Made by a program: the position numbers and the translations under genes
The notes under the pieces: generated by a model
Seen by the model: the letters and a program-made list of their open reading frames with translations, nothing else
Databases searched by the model: none
What the model was told of the DNA's origin: nothing
In this document: in pieces, positions 17,601 to 25,064 of the stretch
How positions within the stretch are numbered: position 1 is the first letter of the stretch
How the letters are laid out: every line of letters begins with the position of its first letter
NCBI GenBank assembly: GCA_905209085.1
Contig: CAJLRM010000004.1
Coordinates: 186,001 to 250,000, forward strand
Reading direction: 5' to 3'
Origin: an uncultured Eubacteriales bacterium
Lineage (GTDB): Bacteria; Bacillota; Clostridia; Christensenellales; Borkfalkiaceae
DNA: 64,000 nt

Positions 17601-18004
17601 GAAATCAGGCTGTCGATGATAGTCCTCGAATATTCCCATTCGGAGAGATTTCTCTCGGTGATTTCCTTGCCCGAATTTGTCAGACGAAAGTATTTTCTTC
17701 TGCCGCCGTTAGAAAAATCGCCGTAATACGATTCTACGTAATGCAGCGTTTCCAGACGTTTTAAGGCGCTGTAAAGGGTAGGCTGTTTCAACGTATACAG
17801 CCCTCCGCTCTTTTTTTCTATTTCATTGATGATGTCGTATCCGTATTTGTCCCCGTCGTAAAGACTTCTCAAAATGATGGTGTTGATATGCCCTCGGATA
17901 AGATCGGAACTGATGGTGATTCCCTGTTCCTCGGCGCCGCCCGTCAGCGAAAATTCATCTTCGGGTATTTCGTCTGCGGCGGATGCTTTTTCCTGTTGTA
18001 TCAT
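14657..18004 (-). CDS. PadR-type DNA-binding domain fused to giant coiled coil and membrane anchor
   Basis: A 1115-residue protein with an unusual order of parts. Residues about 35-120 are a PadR winged helix (RGHINTIILRSLYDGDKYGY, then PTLYSALKRLETLHYVESYY and GGRRKYFRLTNSGKE). From about 150 to 905 there is an almost unbroken heptad-rich coiled coil, heavy in Glu, Lys, Gln, Leu and Ala (for example ELEEKERILSEKQNEIDAKE). Next comes a Pro/Tyr-rich hinge (APYPPYPAAYPPSGYENNGY, about 915-945), a linker, and four membrane helices in the last 140 residues (FCILLAESLVIFF, GCGIGLAGFLLCTILYACGY and two more). PadR proteins normally have about 110-180 residues and are soluble. The reading suggests a DNA-binding head held on a stalk from the membrane, dimerised by both PadR and coiled coil. 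Ribosome site GAGGAGG. Function unknown. Confidence 0.88.
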   Translation of the reverse strand: MIQQEKASAADEIPEDEFSLTGGAEEQGITISSDLIRGHINTIILRSLYDGDKYGYDIINEIEKKSGGLYTLKQPTLYSALKRLETLHYVESYYGDFSNGGRRKYFRLTNSGKEITERNLSEWEYSRTIIDSLISDGNAHYDFSFITEKQKELLDIKKTLSAREAALEDERSALNNLKNELQRERSLLSVQSSSLSTQKSDFNELKDKIRTQKEELEEKERILSEKQNEIDAKEMQLNEKQREILEAKEELERQREEIDALKNRIESQKIELDDKITELDEVKAETSSQAEELQEKQNELFSMQEELSRKQEDLTELQAELEDKRSELEEAQRSLAERENAVSSAQSFSADKENELSRRETALREAEEQYAEKQRALEEAEAEIEARKEEIALQKAEIEEKTQALDKLRSELDEKTSENYNLLSLIQSERAKLEEEKALLQQRQFELESKQEESEELIEVRAELEEKKADIAALRNALSSHEQAMSLLKSDLENKTAEYYNRSVEIRAQQAQLDEQKEKLESAKKEIEEKSNELDALKTRMEEKESELSAREQAIGELTDSMKSSEANVSSTLFELETREAAIKERETALAAEREEYEQEKLAFEAERDSFLAEKESVEAQRIRLTDEQNALAEKETELQSGLETLNTEKSALENAQKEAAEKQAELDKRNYELTEKEYALQERERLIETQKTQTDTSAVDIQRQREEIAARHSELIRSGEQLQNDIAAFRQQQKDLSSRQAIYNQQQLDFMTQKNTLAAQQFDFADRLSSYNAQVKQFNEGLMRFNEEKNSFQIEKQDLETKKSELEKQQAELDELKSELEKQRTEFEKAQIENEKKKLETTAEFQSKTAEIDKQLAALKEKELELESRENALNAARREFNSRRYEAEYAASQAPYPPYPAAYPPSGYENNGYLEQPQPALSAPRSAPAEKQSAKIDFGELRERAQTDGIRIKTAGSIGEKKKGASEAPAAVFNKGLTLFKAALITFCILLAESLVIFFVKDKIGVSGLYPAVGCGIGLAGFLLCTILYACGYRPQARRSKHPAYILNASILFVIGVIVVSMIAVYLKVDLKQPSELLKYVILPVVYLLDLVFFSVFYYLFSLAGKSAATQNQS

Positions 18005-18084
18005 CGGATGCCTCCTCTTGCGTAGTTGGTGTGGCAGAGTATATAGTTTGTCTGAAAGACTACTTTGAATATCTTACATAAAGT

Positions 18085-18113
18085 ATTATACAACAAACAC
18101 CCGTATAAGTCAA
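18085..18113 (-). promoter_or_regulatory. Promoter of the PadR coiled-coil gene
   Basis: On the minus strand TTGACT (18113-18108) and TATAAT (18090-18085) are 17 bp apart. A short dyad (GTCT-TTC-AGAC, about 18051-18061) lies in the roughly 75-nt leader and could be an autoregulatory site. Confidence 0.75.
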
Positions 18114-18210
18114 TAGATATTCGGCAAAAACTTACCTTTTTGTCGAATTTTTGCAGAAAAAACCGGCGTTTTTTCTCGTGTTTTGTCTTAAAAAGAGCCC
18201 GCCCGAATCA

Positions 18211-18239
18211 TTGACATTTTTTTCTTGCCGTTGTATAAT
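18211..18239 (+). promoter_or_regulatory. Promoter abutting the thioesterase start codon
   Basis: TTGACA at 18211-18216 and TATAAT at 18234-18239, spacer 17 bp. Only six bases separate the -10 from the ATG at 18246, so transcription should begin at or next to the start codon. No ribosome site exists. The alternative TTG start at 18225 would lie inside the promoter. Confidence 0.75.
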
Positions 18240-18245
18240 ATTTTT

Positions 18246-18992
18246 ATGAAACTTTACGAACATATAAAAACATTCGATGTAAAATATTGCGATACGGATT
18301 TCAAAGACGAATTGAAGCCTTCCGCCGTCTTGGCGTATTTAGAGGAAGTCGCCTGTTCCAGCGCCGACGAACTTGGCTTCGGCTATTCCTACTTAAAGCC
18401 GAGAGGGTACGCTTTTATGCTGACCAATATCCGCTGCGAGTTTCTTTCTCCCGTTCCGCTCGGCGCGCATATCACCGTAAAAACGTGGCCGACGCCTCCT
18501 TCGTACGTGGTATTCGGCAGGGAGTATCAAATTTTATCCGAGTCGGGCGATATTCTCATGAACGCCACTTCCCGCTGGTGCATGGTCGATATGAAAAGCG
18601 GCAGACTTTTGCAGTCCAAGGTTTTGGATAATCAGGACTATTCCGCTTATAACCCTTCGCGCGCGCTCGACGTCAATCGCTGGAAACTTCCTCCGTTTAC
18701 TCCCGAAGAGGGGGAACTGCGGTTTTCCCTGATCGTGGCGAACTCGGAATACGACCATAATATGCACGTCAATAACACTCGCTACGCCGATTATTGCTTC
18801 AACTGTTTTTCCGTCGAAGAACTGGCAAAAAAACAACTGAAAGGCTTTGCGCTCGGGTACGTGAAACAATGCCGCGAGGGAGATGCCCTTCGTTTCTTTC
18901 GCAAACAGACGGAAGAAGCCGCCTTTTTGGTTCAGGGCTTCAATGAACAAAATGAAATCGTCGTTCAGTCGGAAATTTCTTTTGCACGATGA
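18246..18992 (+). CDS. Acyl-ACP thioesterase (FatA/FatB-like)
   Basis: Cytosolic double hot-dog thioesterase that releases fatty acids from acyl carrier protein; 248 residues from the ATG. The N-terminal hot-dog has VKYCDTDFKDELKPSAVLAY and GYAFMLTNIRCEFLSPVP; the C-terminal half has the catalytic-type segment EYDHNMHVNNTRYADYCF (Asp/Asn and His of the N-x-H-V-N-N motif), as in bacterial FatA-like enzymes. The final 50 residues are the second hot-dog sheet. The start is set by the adjacent promoter, which implies a leaderless mRNA. It is monocistronic as far as can be seen; argG has its own promoter. Confidence 0.9.
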   Translation: MKLYEHIKTFDVKYCDTDFKDELKPSAVLAYLEEVACSSADELGFGYSYLKPRGYAFMLTNIRCEFLSPVPLGAHITVKTWPTPPSYVVFGREYQILSESGDILMNATSRWCMVDMKSGRLLQSKVLDNQDYSAYNPSRALDVNRWKLPPFTPEEGELRFSLIVANSEYDHNMHVNNTRYADYCFNCFSVEELAKKQLKGFALGYVKQCREGDALRFFRKQTEEAAFLVQGFNEQNEIVVQSEISFAR

Positions 18993-19136
18993 CGAACGCC
19001 GCCGTTTGATGCCTTCGGAAACTTGTTTTATAAGTAAAAATATTCATTTATTCCGTATAAGCGTTTAGAAACGCATAAAATTTGAAAATGTTTGCAAAAA
19101 AAATTCATAAAGTTTTAAAAAACGGGCAAAATTTGC
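18993..19136. other. AT-rich intergenic stretch upstream of argG
   Basis: No gene. Two segments, AAAAATATTCATTTAT near 19036-19051 and AAAAATTCATAAAG near 19100-19113, loosely resemble Firmicute arginine-repressor boxes (TGAATAAAAATTCA type). They are placed just upstream of the argG promoter, which fits, but the match is weak. Confidence 0.3.
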
Positions 19137-19165
19137 TTGACGAAATATAGTAGGGGTAGTATAAT
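19137..19165 (+). promoter_or_regulatory. Promoter of argG
   Basis: TTGACG at 19137-19142 and TATAAT at 19160-19165, 17-bp spacer. The transcript would have a leader of roughly 208 nt (19172-19379) rich in short GC inverted segments (for example GCGCGGG near 19274 and CCGGTGCC near 19317). No T-box core was found. Confidence 0.75.
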
Positions 19166-19379
19166 AAATCGCGATAAACCAAAGCAGGCGCAGTCGTCGA
19201 AGCTTACAGGCGCTTTTTTCCGAACTGCCGGGCGCCACTGTGTGTCCCGCGATTCTTATAAAATAAATAAAGGGCGCGGGAAAACGGAGAATGCGCCGGG
19301 GAATGACGTCGTTTTTCCGGTGCCGAAGGTCGATAAAAATCAAGTTTTACTGATAAAAATTTATTCGGAGATAAAAATT

Positions 19380-20609
19380 ATGGCAAAGCAAGAGAACATC
19401 AAGAAAATCGTACTCGCATACTCGGGCGGCCTTGATACGTCCATCATCATTCCCTGGCTGAAAGAAAATTACGGGGATCCGGAAATCATCGCGGTTTCCG
19501 CAGACGTAGGGCAGGAATCGGAACTCGAAGGATTGGAAGAAAAGGCCCTCAAAACGGGCGCATCCAAGCTCTATATCGAGGACCTCAAAAAGGAATTTAT
19601 CGAGGATTATATCTATCCGACGGTGCAGGCGGGCGCAAAATACGAGGATAAATATCTGCTGGGCACTTCTTTCGCGCGTCCCGTCATTGCCAAGAGGCTC
19701 GTCGAGATCGCCAAAAAAGAAGGCGCGGACGCTATCTGTCACGGCTGTACGGGCAAAGGCAACGATCAGGTCCGTTTCGAACTGACCATCAAGGCGTTCG
19801 CCCCCGAAATGAAGATCATCGCGCCTTGGCGCATTTGGGATATCAAGAGCCGCGAAGAGGAGATAGAGTATGCGGAAGCGCATCATATCCCCTTAAAGAT
19901 CACCCGCGAAACCAATTATTCCAAGGATAAAAATCTTTGGCATCTTTCCCATGAGGGGCTGGACCTCGAAGATCCCGCGAACGAACCCGATTACGATAAG
20001 ATCTGCGAACTCGGCGTATCGCCTTGGGCGGCGCCCGATAAATCCACCTATCTTACCATTCACTTCGAAAAAGGCATTCCGACCGCAATCGACGGCAAGG
20101 AGATGGACAGCGTGGCGCTCGTGGAGAAGCTCAACGAAGTGGGCGGCGCCAACGGCGTGGGGCTTTGCGACATGGTGGAAAATCGTCTGGTGGGCATGAA
20201 GTCCCGCGGCGTGTATGAAACGCCCGGCGGCACCATTCTTTATACCGCGCACGAGCTTTTGGAGTCCGTTTGTCTGGATAAGGCGACGATGCACTATAAG
20301 CAGCTCATTGCCGTCAAATTCGGGGAAATGGTCTATGACGGACAGTGGTTTACGCCGCTGAGAGAGGCTTTGACCGCATTCGTCAACGAAACGCAGAAGA
20401 CGGTGACGGGCGACGTCAAGCTGAAAATTTATAAAGGCAACGTCATGAACGCGGGCATCTCTTCTCCCTATTCTCTGTATAGCGAAGCGATTGCCACTTT
20501 CGACGACGACGGCGGCGCTTATCACCAGAACGATGCGGAAGGCTTTATCAATCTCTTCGGGCTTCCCTTGAAGGTAAAAGCGCTCCTCGACGCAAAAAAA
20601 CTGAAATAA
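19380..20609 (+). CDS. argG: Argininosuccinate synthase
   Basis: Joins citrulline and aspartate with ATP to give argininosuccinate, the penultimate arginine step. The 409-residue length is standard. The PP-loop ATP motif is IVLAYSGGLDTSIIIPWLKE at the N-terminus; HGCTGKGNDQVRFE and the glycine-rich citrulline/aspartate site region (about 110-130) are clear, as are NLWHLSHEGLDLEDP and NGVGLCDMVENRLVGMKSR. The ATG at 19380 is preferred because it gives the canonical N-terminus and has CGGAG upstream; the frame is open further back to 19137. It heads the arginine block, with argC 35 bp downstream. The partner argH is not in this window. Confidence 0.97.
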   Translation: MAKQENIKKIVLAYSGGLDTSIIIPWLKENYGDPEIIAVSADVGQESELEGLEEKALKTGASKLYIEDLKKEFIEDYIYPTVQAGAKYEDKYLLGTSFARPVIAKRLVEIAKKEGADAICHGCTGKGNDQVRFELTIKAFAPEMKIIAPWRIWDIKSREEEIEYAEAHHIPLKITRETNYSKDKNLWHLSHEGLDLEDPANEPDYDKICELGVSPWAAPDKSTYLTIHFEKGIPTAIDGKEMDSVALVEKLNEVGGANGVGLCDMVENRLVGMKSRGVYETPGGTILYTAHELLESVCLDKATMHYKQLIAVKFGEMVYDGQWFTPLREALTAFVNETQKTVTGDVKLKIYKGNVMNAGISSPYSLYSEAIATFDDDGGAYHQNDAEGFINLFGLPLKVKALLDAKKLK

Positions 20610-20644
20610 GCCGCCTGAGCGCGGTTTTCCGCGGACTAAAAACT

Positions 20645-21571
20645 ATGTATAACGTATTTATAGACGGAAGAGAAGGGACGACGGGCTTGCAGATATACGA
20701 TAGACTTATGTCGCGCAAAGATATTCGTCTGCTCTCTATTCCCGAGGAACTTCGAAAGGATACCGAGGCGCGCAAAGAGCGCATCGATCGAGCGGATATC
20801 GTCTTTTTGTGCCTTCCCGACGCGGCGGCAAAAGAGGCGGTATCTCTTTGTCAAAACCCGAACACGAAAATCATCGACGCTTCGACGGCGCACAGGACGG
20901 CGGAAGGCTGGGCATACGGCTTTCCCGAACTGTCCTGTGACTTTCGTTCGGCCGTGGCGAAAGAAAAACGCATCGCCAATCCGGGCTGCCACGCCAGCGG
21001 CTTCATCTCCTTGGTGTATCCTTTGGTGAAAGAAGGGCTCGTGTCGCCCGATTATCCGTTCGTCGCGCATTCGGTGACGGGATACAGCGGCGGGGGCAAA
21101 AAGATGATCGCTGCTTACGAAGCGCCGGAACGGGATAAGGAACTCGACAGCCCGCGCCAATACGGATTGACTCTTTCCCATAAGCACCTGCCCGAAATGA
21201 CGAAAGTCTGCGCTCTTTCCCATGCGCCTGTTTTCAATCCCATCGTGGCGGATTATTACTGCGGAATGTGTGTGACGGTGCCTTTGTATGCGGAGTTGAT
21301 GAAAGTTAAATTGACGCCTCAAAAGCTCTCGGATTTTTATCGCGGCTTTTATGCCGGCGCAAAATTTATTTCCGTGGACGATGCGCCGCATTCTTTTTTG
21401 GGCGCCAACCATCTCGCGGGAAGCAACCGCATGGAAATTTTTATCGGCGGCAACGCGGAACAGCTGCTGCTTTGCTCCCGTTTCGACAATCTCGGCAAAG
21501 GCGCGTCGGGCGCGGCCGTTCAAAATATGAATATCGCGCTCGGCTTCGACGAGGAAACGGGTTTGGAATAA
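20645..21571 (+). CDS. argC: N-acetyl-gamma-glutamyl-phosphate reductase (type 2)
   Basis: NADPH-dependent reduction of N-acetylglutamyl phosphate to the semialdehyde, third step of arginine synthesis. The 308-residue length and the N-terminus VFIDGREGTTGLQIYDRL mark the shorter type-2 form. The catalytic Cys lies in RIANPGCHASGFISL near residue 118; HSVTGYSGGGKKMI and LSHKHLPEM (conserved His) follow. Gap to argG is 35 bp and contains a small GCGG/CCGC hairpin; no strong ribosome site is seen, so translation may depend on argG coupling. Flow: ArgB product in, ArgD substrate out. Confidence 0.95.
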   Translation: MYNVFIDGREGTTGLQIYDRLMSRKDIRLLSIPEELRKDTEARKERIDRADIVFLCLPDAAAKEAVSLCQNPNTKIIDASTAHRTAEGWAYGFPELSCDFRSAVAKEKRIANPGCHASGFISLVYPLVKEGLVSPDYPFVAHSVTGYSGGGKKMIAAYEAPERDKELDSPRQYGLTLSHKHLPEMTKVCALSHAPVFNPIVADYYCGMCVTVPLYAELMKVKLTPQKLSDFYRGFYAGAKFISVDDAPHSFLGANHLAGSNRMEIFIGGNAEQLLLCSRFDNLGKGASGAAVQNMNIALGFDEETGLE

Positions 21572-21628
21572 CCTGCCGAAAGGGTCGGAAATAAAGAATA
21601 AAACGTTCAAGGAAGAAAGATAGATAAA

Positions 21629-22876
21629 ATGAGGAAGAACGGAGTAAATAAAGAGATGAAGCCGATAGAGGGAGGCGTTTGCGCGCCCCTCGGTTTCCAA
21701 GCGAACGGAATTCACTGCGGAATACGCAAAAATAAATCCAAAAAAGATCTGGCGCTCATTCTCTGTAAAAAGAGAGCCGCGACGGCTTGCGTCTATACGA
21801 CCAATCTCGTGAAAGGCGCGCCCATCATCGTCACGCAGAAGCACGTGGAAGACGGCTATGCGCGGGCGGTCATCGTCAACAGCGGCAACGCGAACACCTG
21901 CAACGCGGACGGCATCGAGATCGCCGACGGTATGTGCGCGCTGGTGGAAAAGCATTGCGGGATCCCCGCGAGCGACGTGGTGATCGCCTCGACGGGCGTC
22001 ATCGGACAAAAATTGTCGCTGGAACCGATTGCAGGCGGTATGAAAGAGCTTGTCGAAGGACTTGAAAGTACGCCCGGGGGCAGTCTTGCGGCAGCGGAAG
22101 CGATCATGACCACGGACACCGTTCCCAAGGAACTTGCCTACGAGTTTCAGCTCGGCGAGATCAAATGCCGTATCGGCGCCATATGCAAGGGGGTGGGAAT
22201 GCTTTGTCCGAACATGGCGACGATGCTGATGTTCATCACGACGGATGTGAGCATTTCGCCCGAAATGCTGCAAAAAGCGCTGTCCGCGGATGTCAAGGAC
22301 TCTCTGAATATGGTCAGCGTGGACAGGGACACCTCTACGAACGATACCCTTTGCGTTATGGCGAGCGGGCTTGCGGGCAACGCCGTGATCGACCGCGCCG
22401 ACACCGATTATAAAAAATTCTGCCGCGCGCTGCACGCCGTCACGACGGCGCTCTGTAAGAAGATCGCGGCGGACGGGGAGGGCGCGACCAAGCTCATCGA
22501 ATGCAACGTTACGGGCGCTAAATCCAAGCAGATCGCGCGCACGGTCGCCAAGTCGGTCGTTTGTTCCAATCTGCTGAAAGCGGCGATTTTCGGCGCGGAC
22601 GCCAATTGGGGACGGGTGCTTTGCGCGATAGGCTATTCGGGCGCGGCGGTAAACGTAAAGAAGATCGGCGTATCTTTTACTTCTGCGGCGGGCGAGATAG
22701 AAGTCTGCGAAGAGGGAATGGGCATCGACTTTTCCGAAGACGCGGCAAAGAAGGTCCTCAGCGAAAAGGAAATCGGCATTCAGGTAAACTTGCACGACGG
22801 CAATTACGGCGCGACGGCATGGGGGTGCGATTTGACTTACGAATACGTTCATATCAACGGGGATTACAGAAGCTAA
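21629..22876 (+). CDS. argJ: Bifunctional ornithine acetyltransferase / N-acetylglutamate synthase
   Basis: Moves the acetyl group from N-acetylornithine to glutamate, closing the acetyl cycle. About 415 residues. The proenzyme cleaves itself before the Thr of CPNMATMLMFITTDVSIS near residue 195, and that Thr becomes the nucleophile. VIVNSGNANTCNADG, IASTGVIGQKL and GDGEGATK-like ADGEGATKLIE are family signatures; the C-terminus NGDYRS is typical. The start at 21629 has AAGGAAG upstream; the ATG at 21656 (MKPIEGGVCAPLGF) is an equally plausible start that matches the family N-terminus. Because ArgJ is present, ArgA is not needed after priming. Confidence 0.95.
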   Translation: MRKNGVNKEMKPIEGGVCAPLGFQANGIHCGIRKNKSKKDLALILCKKRAATACVYTTNLVKGAPIIVTQKHVEDGYARAVIVNSGNANTCNADGIEIADGMCALVEKHCGIPASDVVIASTGVIGQKLSLEPIAGGMKELVEGLESTPGGSLAAAEAIMTTDTVPKELAYEFQLGEIKCRIGAICKGVGMLCPNMATMLMFITTDVSISPEMLQKALSADVKDSLNMVSVDRDTSTNDTLCVMASGLAGNAVIDRADTDYKKFCRALHAVTTALCKKIAADGEGATKLIECNVTGAKSKQIARTVAKSVVCSNLLKAAIFGADANWGRVLCAIGYSGAAVNVKKIGVSFTSAAGEIEVCEEGMGIDFSEDAAKKVLSEKEIGIQVNLHDGNYGATAWGCDLTYEYVHINGDYRS

Positions 22877-22923
22877 AAGCAGTCGATTTTCGCTTTTTCA
22901 GACTCGAAATTTCCTGCGAAAGG

Positions 22924-22952
22924 TTGACAAATAGGTTCGGGTGTGCTATAAT
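22924..22952 (+). promoter_or_regulatory. Internal promoter before argB
   Basis: TTGACA at 22924-22929 and an extended -10 TGCTATAAT ending at 22952, spacer 17 bp. It gives a leader of about 17 nt and can drive argB onwards separately from argG-argC-argJ. Confidence 0.85.
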
Positions 22953-22975
22953 AGAAAAAATAAACGGGTGACAAG

Positions 22976-23833
22976 ATGATCTCCAAACGGGAACAGGCTG
23001 AGTTTCTGGCGGAAGCGATGCCTTATATCAAGAAATATAATGATAAAATTCTCGTCATCAAATACGGCGGCAACGCCATGATCGACGAGGAGTTAAAGAC
23101 TTCCGTCATGCGCGATCTCGTGCTTTTGCAGCTCGTGGGCATCAAAGTGGTGCTCGTCCACGGCGGCGGGCCCGAAATTTCCGAAATGCTGAAAAAACTC
23201 GGCATAGAAAGCAAATTCGTAAACGGACTTCGCTATACCGACGCGGAAACGGCGGAAGTCGTCCGTATGGTATTGGCGGGCAAGATCAATAAATCGCTCG
23301 TCAATCAATTGGAATCCTGCGGCGGGAAAGCCGTGGGGCTTTGCGGAATCGACGGCCATATGCTCGGCTGCGAAAAGGAGAGCGAAGAACTCGGGTTTGT
23401 CGGCAAAATCAACGAAGTCAATATCCGCATTATCGAGGATTGTCTGAGTACGGGATATATTCCCGTCATTTCCACGGTCGGTTACGATCATCAGGGCAAT
23501 ATCTATAATATCAACGCCGATACGGCGGCATCCGTGATCGCGGGGGCGCTGCAAGCGGAGAGCATGATCCTGATGACGGATATCCGGGGACTTTTGGAAG
23601 ATAAAAACAACGAGGAGTCTTTGATAAAGAAAGTGTACGTATCCGATATTCCATCTCTCGTCAAGCAAGGGATTATCTCGGGCGGGATGATTCCGAAAAT
23701 AGAATGCTGCAAGGAAGCGATCCGCCGCGGTGTCAAAAAAGTATTTATCACCGACGGCAGGGTTAATCATTCCATTTTAATGGAGCTTCTTTCCGACGAA
23801 GGCATGGGAACAATGTTTGTAAACGGCGACTGA
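22976..23833 (+). CDS. argB: Acetylglutamate kinase
   Basis: Phosphorylates N-acetylglutamate, the second and usually feedback-controlled step of arginine synthesis; 285 residues. Motifs: VIKYGGNAMID (phosphate-binding Lys and glycines), VVLVHGGGPEISEMLKKLG, KFVNGLRYTDAETAEVVRMV, INADTAASVIAGALQAE and LMTDIRGLL. The N-terminal helix MISKREQAEFLAEAMPYIKK is the extension associated with arginine-sensitive hexameric enzymes, which suggests feedback inhibition by arginine (family knowledge). It has its own promoter; its stop codon lies inside a terminator-like hairpin. Confidence 0.97.
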   Translation: MISKREQAEFLAEAMPYIKKYNDKILVIKYGGNAMIDEELKTSVMRDLVLLQLVGIKVVLVHGGGPEISEMLKKLGIESKFVNGLRYTDAETAEVVRMVLAGKINKSLVNQLESCGGKAVGLCGIDGHMLGCEKESEELGFVGKINEVNIRIIEDCLSTGYIPVISTVGYDHQGNIYNINADTAASVIAGALQAESMILMTDIRGLLEDKNNEESLIKKVYVSDIPSLVKQGIISGGMIPKIECCKEAIRRGVKKVFITDGRVNHSILMELLSDEGMGTMFVNGD

Positions 23834-23859
23834 TTTTCTTAAAATCAGTCTTATTTTTT
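23828..23859 (+). terminator. Terminator-like hairpin at the argB stop codon
   Basis: GACTGATTTT and AAAATCAGTC form a perfect 10-bp stem with a CTT loop, followed by TTATTTTTT. The argB stop (23831-23833) lies in the left arm, so translating ribosomes could block folding. It could cause partial termination before argD. Confidence 0.6.
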
Positions 23860-23888
23860 GAAAAAGAGTATATAAAAGGTCGATAAAA

Positions 23889-25064
23889 ATGAATTTCCAG
23901 GAAATTGAATCGAAAGATAAGGCATATCTCGCGCCTACCTATCGTCGTTTTTCCGTCGCGATCGAAAGCGGCGAGGGCGCGACGCTCACGGACACGGCGG
24001 GTAAAACGTATATCGATTTTACCAGCGGCATCGGCGTCAACATTTTCGGCATGAACGACGAAGCGTGGAAACACGCTGTGACGGAGCAGATCAATAAGGT
24101 CCAGCACGCCTGCAATCTGTATTATACGCAGCCGCAGACCCGCCTTGCCGAGCTTCTCTGCGAGAAGTCGGGCGCCAAAAAAGTGTTTTTCGGCAATTCG
24201 GGTGCGGAGGCTAACGAATGCGCGATCAAGGCGGCGAGAAAGTACGCCTCCGACAAGTACGGAGAGGGAAAAAAATACGAGATCGTCACCCTTGAAAACG
24301 GATTCCACGGCAGGACGCTGGCGACGCTCGCCGCGACGGGACAGGAGGCGTTTCATAGATATTTCGGTCCCTTTCCCCAGGGCTTTGTCTACGCAAAGCC
24401 GACGTTTGCCGACGTAAAGGCGAAAATAACGCCAAAGACCTGCGCGGTGATGATGGAACTCATCCAAGGCGAGAGCGGCGTGCACGTTTTGGACGAGAAC
24501 TTTGTCAGACAAACTATTGAATACTGCAAGGCGAACGACGTTCTCTTTATCGCAGACGAAGTGCAGACGGGCAACGGCAGAACGGGGGAGATGTATTCTT
24601 ATCAGGCGTACGGTATTACGCCCGACATAGTAACGACGGCTAAGGGACTTGGCGGAGGGCTTCCCATCGGCGCCTGTATGCTGTTCGAAAAGACGAAAGA
24701 CGCGTTTTCCTACGGGGATCACGGCTCGACGTTCGGCGGCAATCCCGTCGCCTGCGCGGGAGCTGTGAGCATCGTCGAACGGCTCACGAAGGAGCTTTTC
24801 CTCGAAGTGCGCGCGAAAGGCGACTACTTAAAGACCTTTATCTCCAAGATGAAAGGAGTCGAAGCTGTGACGGGCGCGGGGTTGATGCTGGGCGTGAAAG
24901 TGCGTTCGGAAAAATCGGTGCGCGCTTTGGCGGAGGCGTGTATGTCGAAAGGGCTTTTGATTTTGACGGCGCATGACAGGCTGCGCCTGTTGCCCCCTTT
25001 GAATATCACGAAGACGGAAATGAACGAAGGACTGAAAATATTGAACGAGGTTTTGGCGGAATGA
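23889..25064 (+). CDS. argD: Acetylornithine aminotransferase
   Basis: PLP enzyme converting N-acetylglutamate semialdehyde to N-acetylornithine, 391 residues. The PLP-binding Lys lies in TTAKGLGGGLPIGACMLF; upstream are FFGNSGAEANECAIKAARKY, ENGFHGRTLATLAATGQ and FIADEVQTGNGRTGEMYSYQ, which contain the PLP phosphate and pyridine contacts (DEVQTG Asp). HGSTFGGNPVACAGA is the usual C-terminal motif. Gap of 55 bp after argB; overlaps argF by 4 bp (ATGA), implying translational coupling. It may also act as succinyldiaminopimelate aminotransferase, as some ArgD do; that is notable because dapF is fused in the same block. Confidence 0.95.
   Translation: MNFQEIESKDKAYLAPTYRRFSVAIESGEGATLTDTAGKTYIDFTSGIGVNIFGMNDEAWKHAVTEQINKVQHACNLYYTQPQTRLAELLCEKSGAKKVFFGNSGAEANECAIKAARKYASDKYGEGKKYEIVTLENGFHGRTLATLAATGQEAFHRYFGPFPQGFVYAKPTFADVKAKITPKTCAVMMELIQGESGVHVLDENFVRQTIEYCKANDVLFIADEVQTGNGRTGEMYSYQAYGITPDIVTTAKGLGGGLPIGACMLFEKTKDAFSYGDHGSTFGGNPVACAGAVSIVERLTKELFLEVRAKGDYLKTFISKMKGVEAVTGAGLMLGVKVRSEKSVRALAEACMSKGLLILTAHDRLRLLPPLNITKTEMNEGLKILNEVLAE

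Noticed and set aside
15575..18068. Several plus-strand frames of 60-180 codons opposite the PadR coiled-coil gene
   Set aside because: All are Phe/Ser/Arg-rich mirrors of the Glu/Lys/Leu heptads on the other strand.
18225..18245. TTG at 18225 as the thioesterase start
   Set aside because: It lies between the -35 and -10 boxes and encodes residues not found in the family.
19172..19379. T-box riboswitch before argG
   Set aside because: No AGGGTGG-ACCGCG core and no specifier loop could be found.
20636..22852. A 738-codon open frame on the minus strand opposite argC-argJ
   Set aside because: It mirrors the codon pattern of argC and argJ, its translation is rich in Arg, His and Phe with no domains, and both plus-strand genes are unmistakable.
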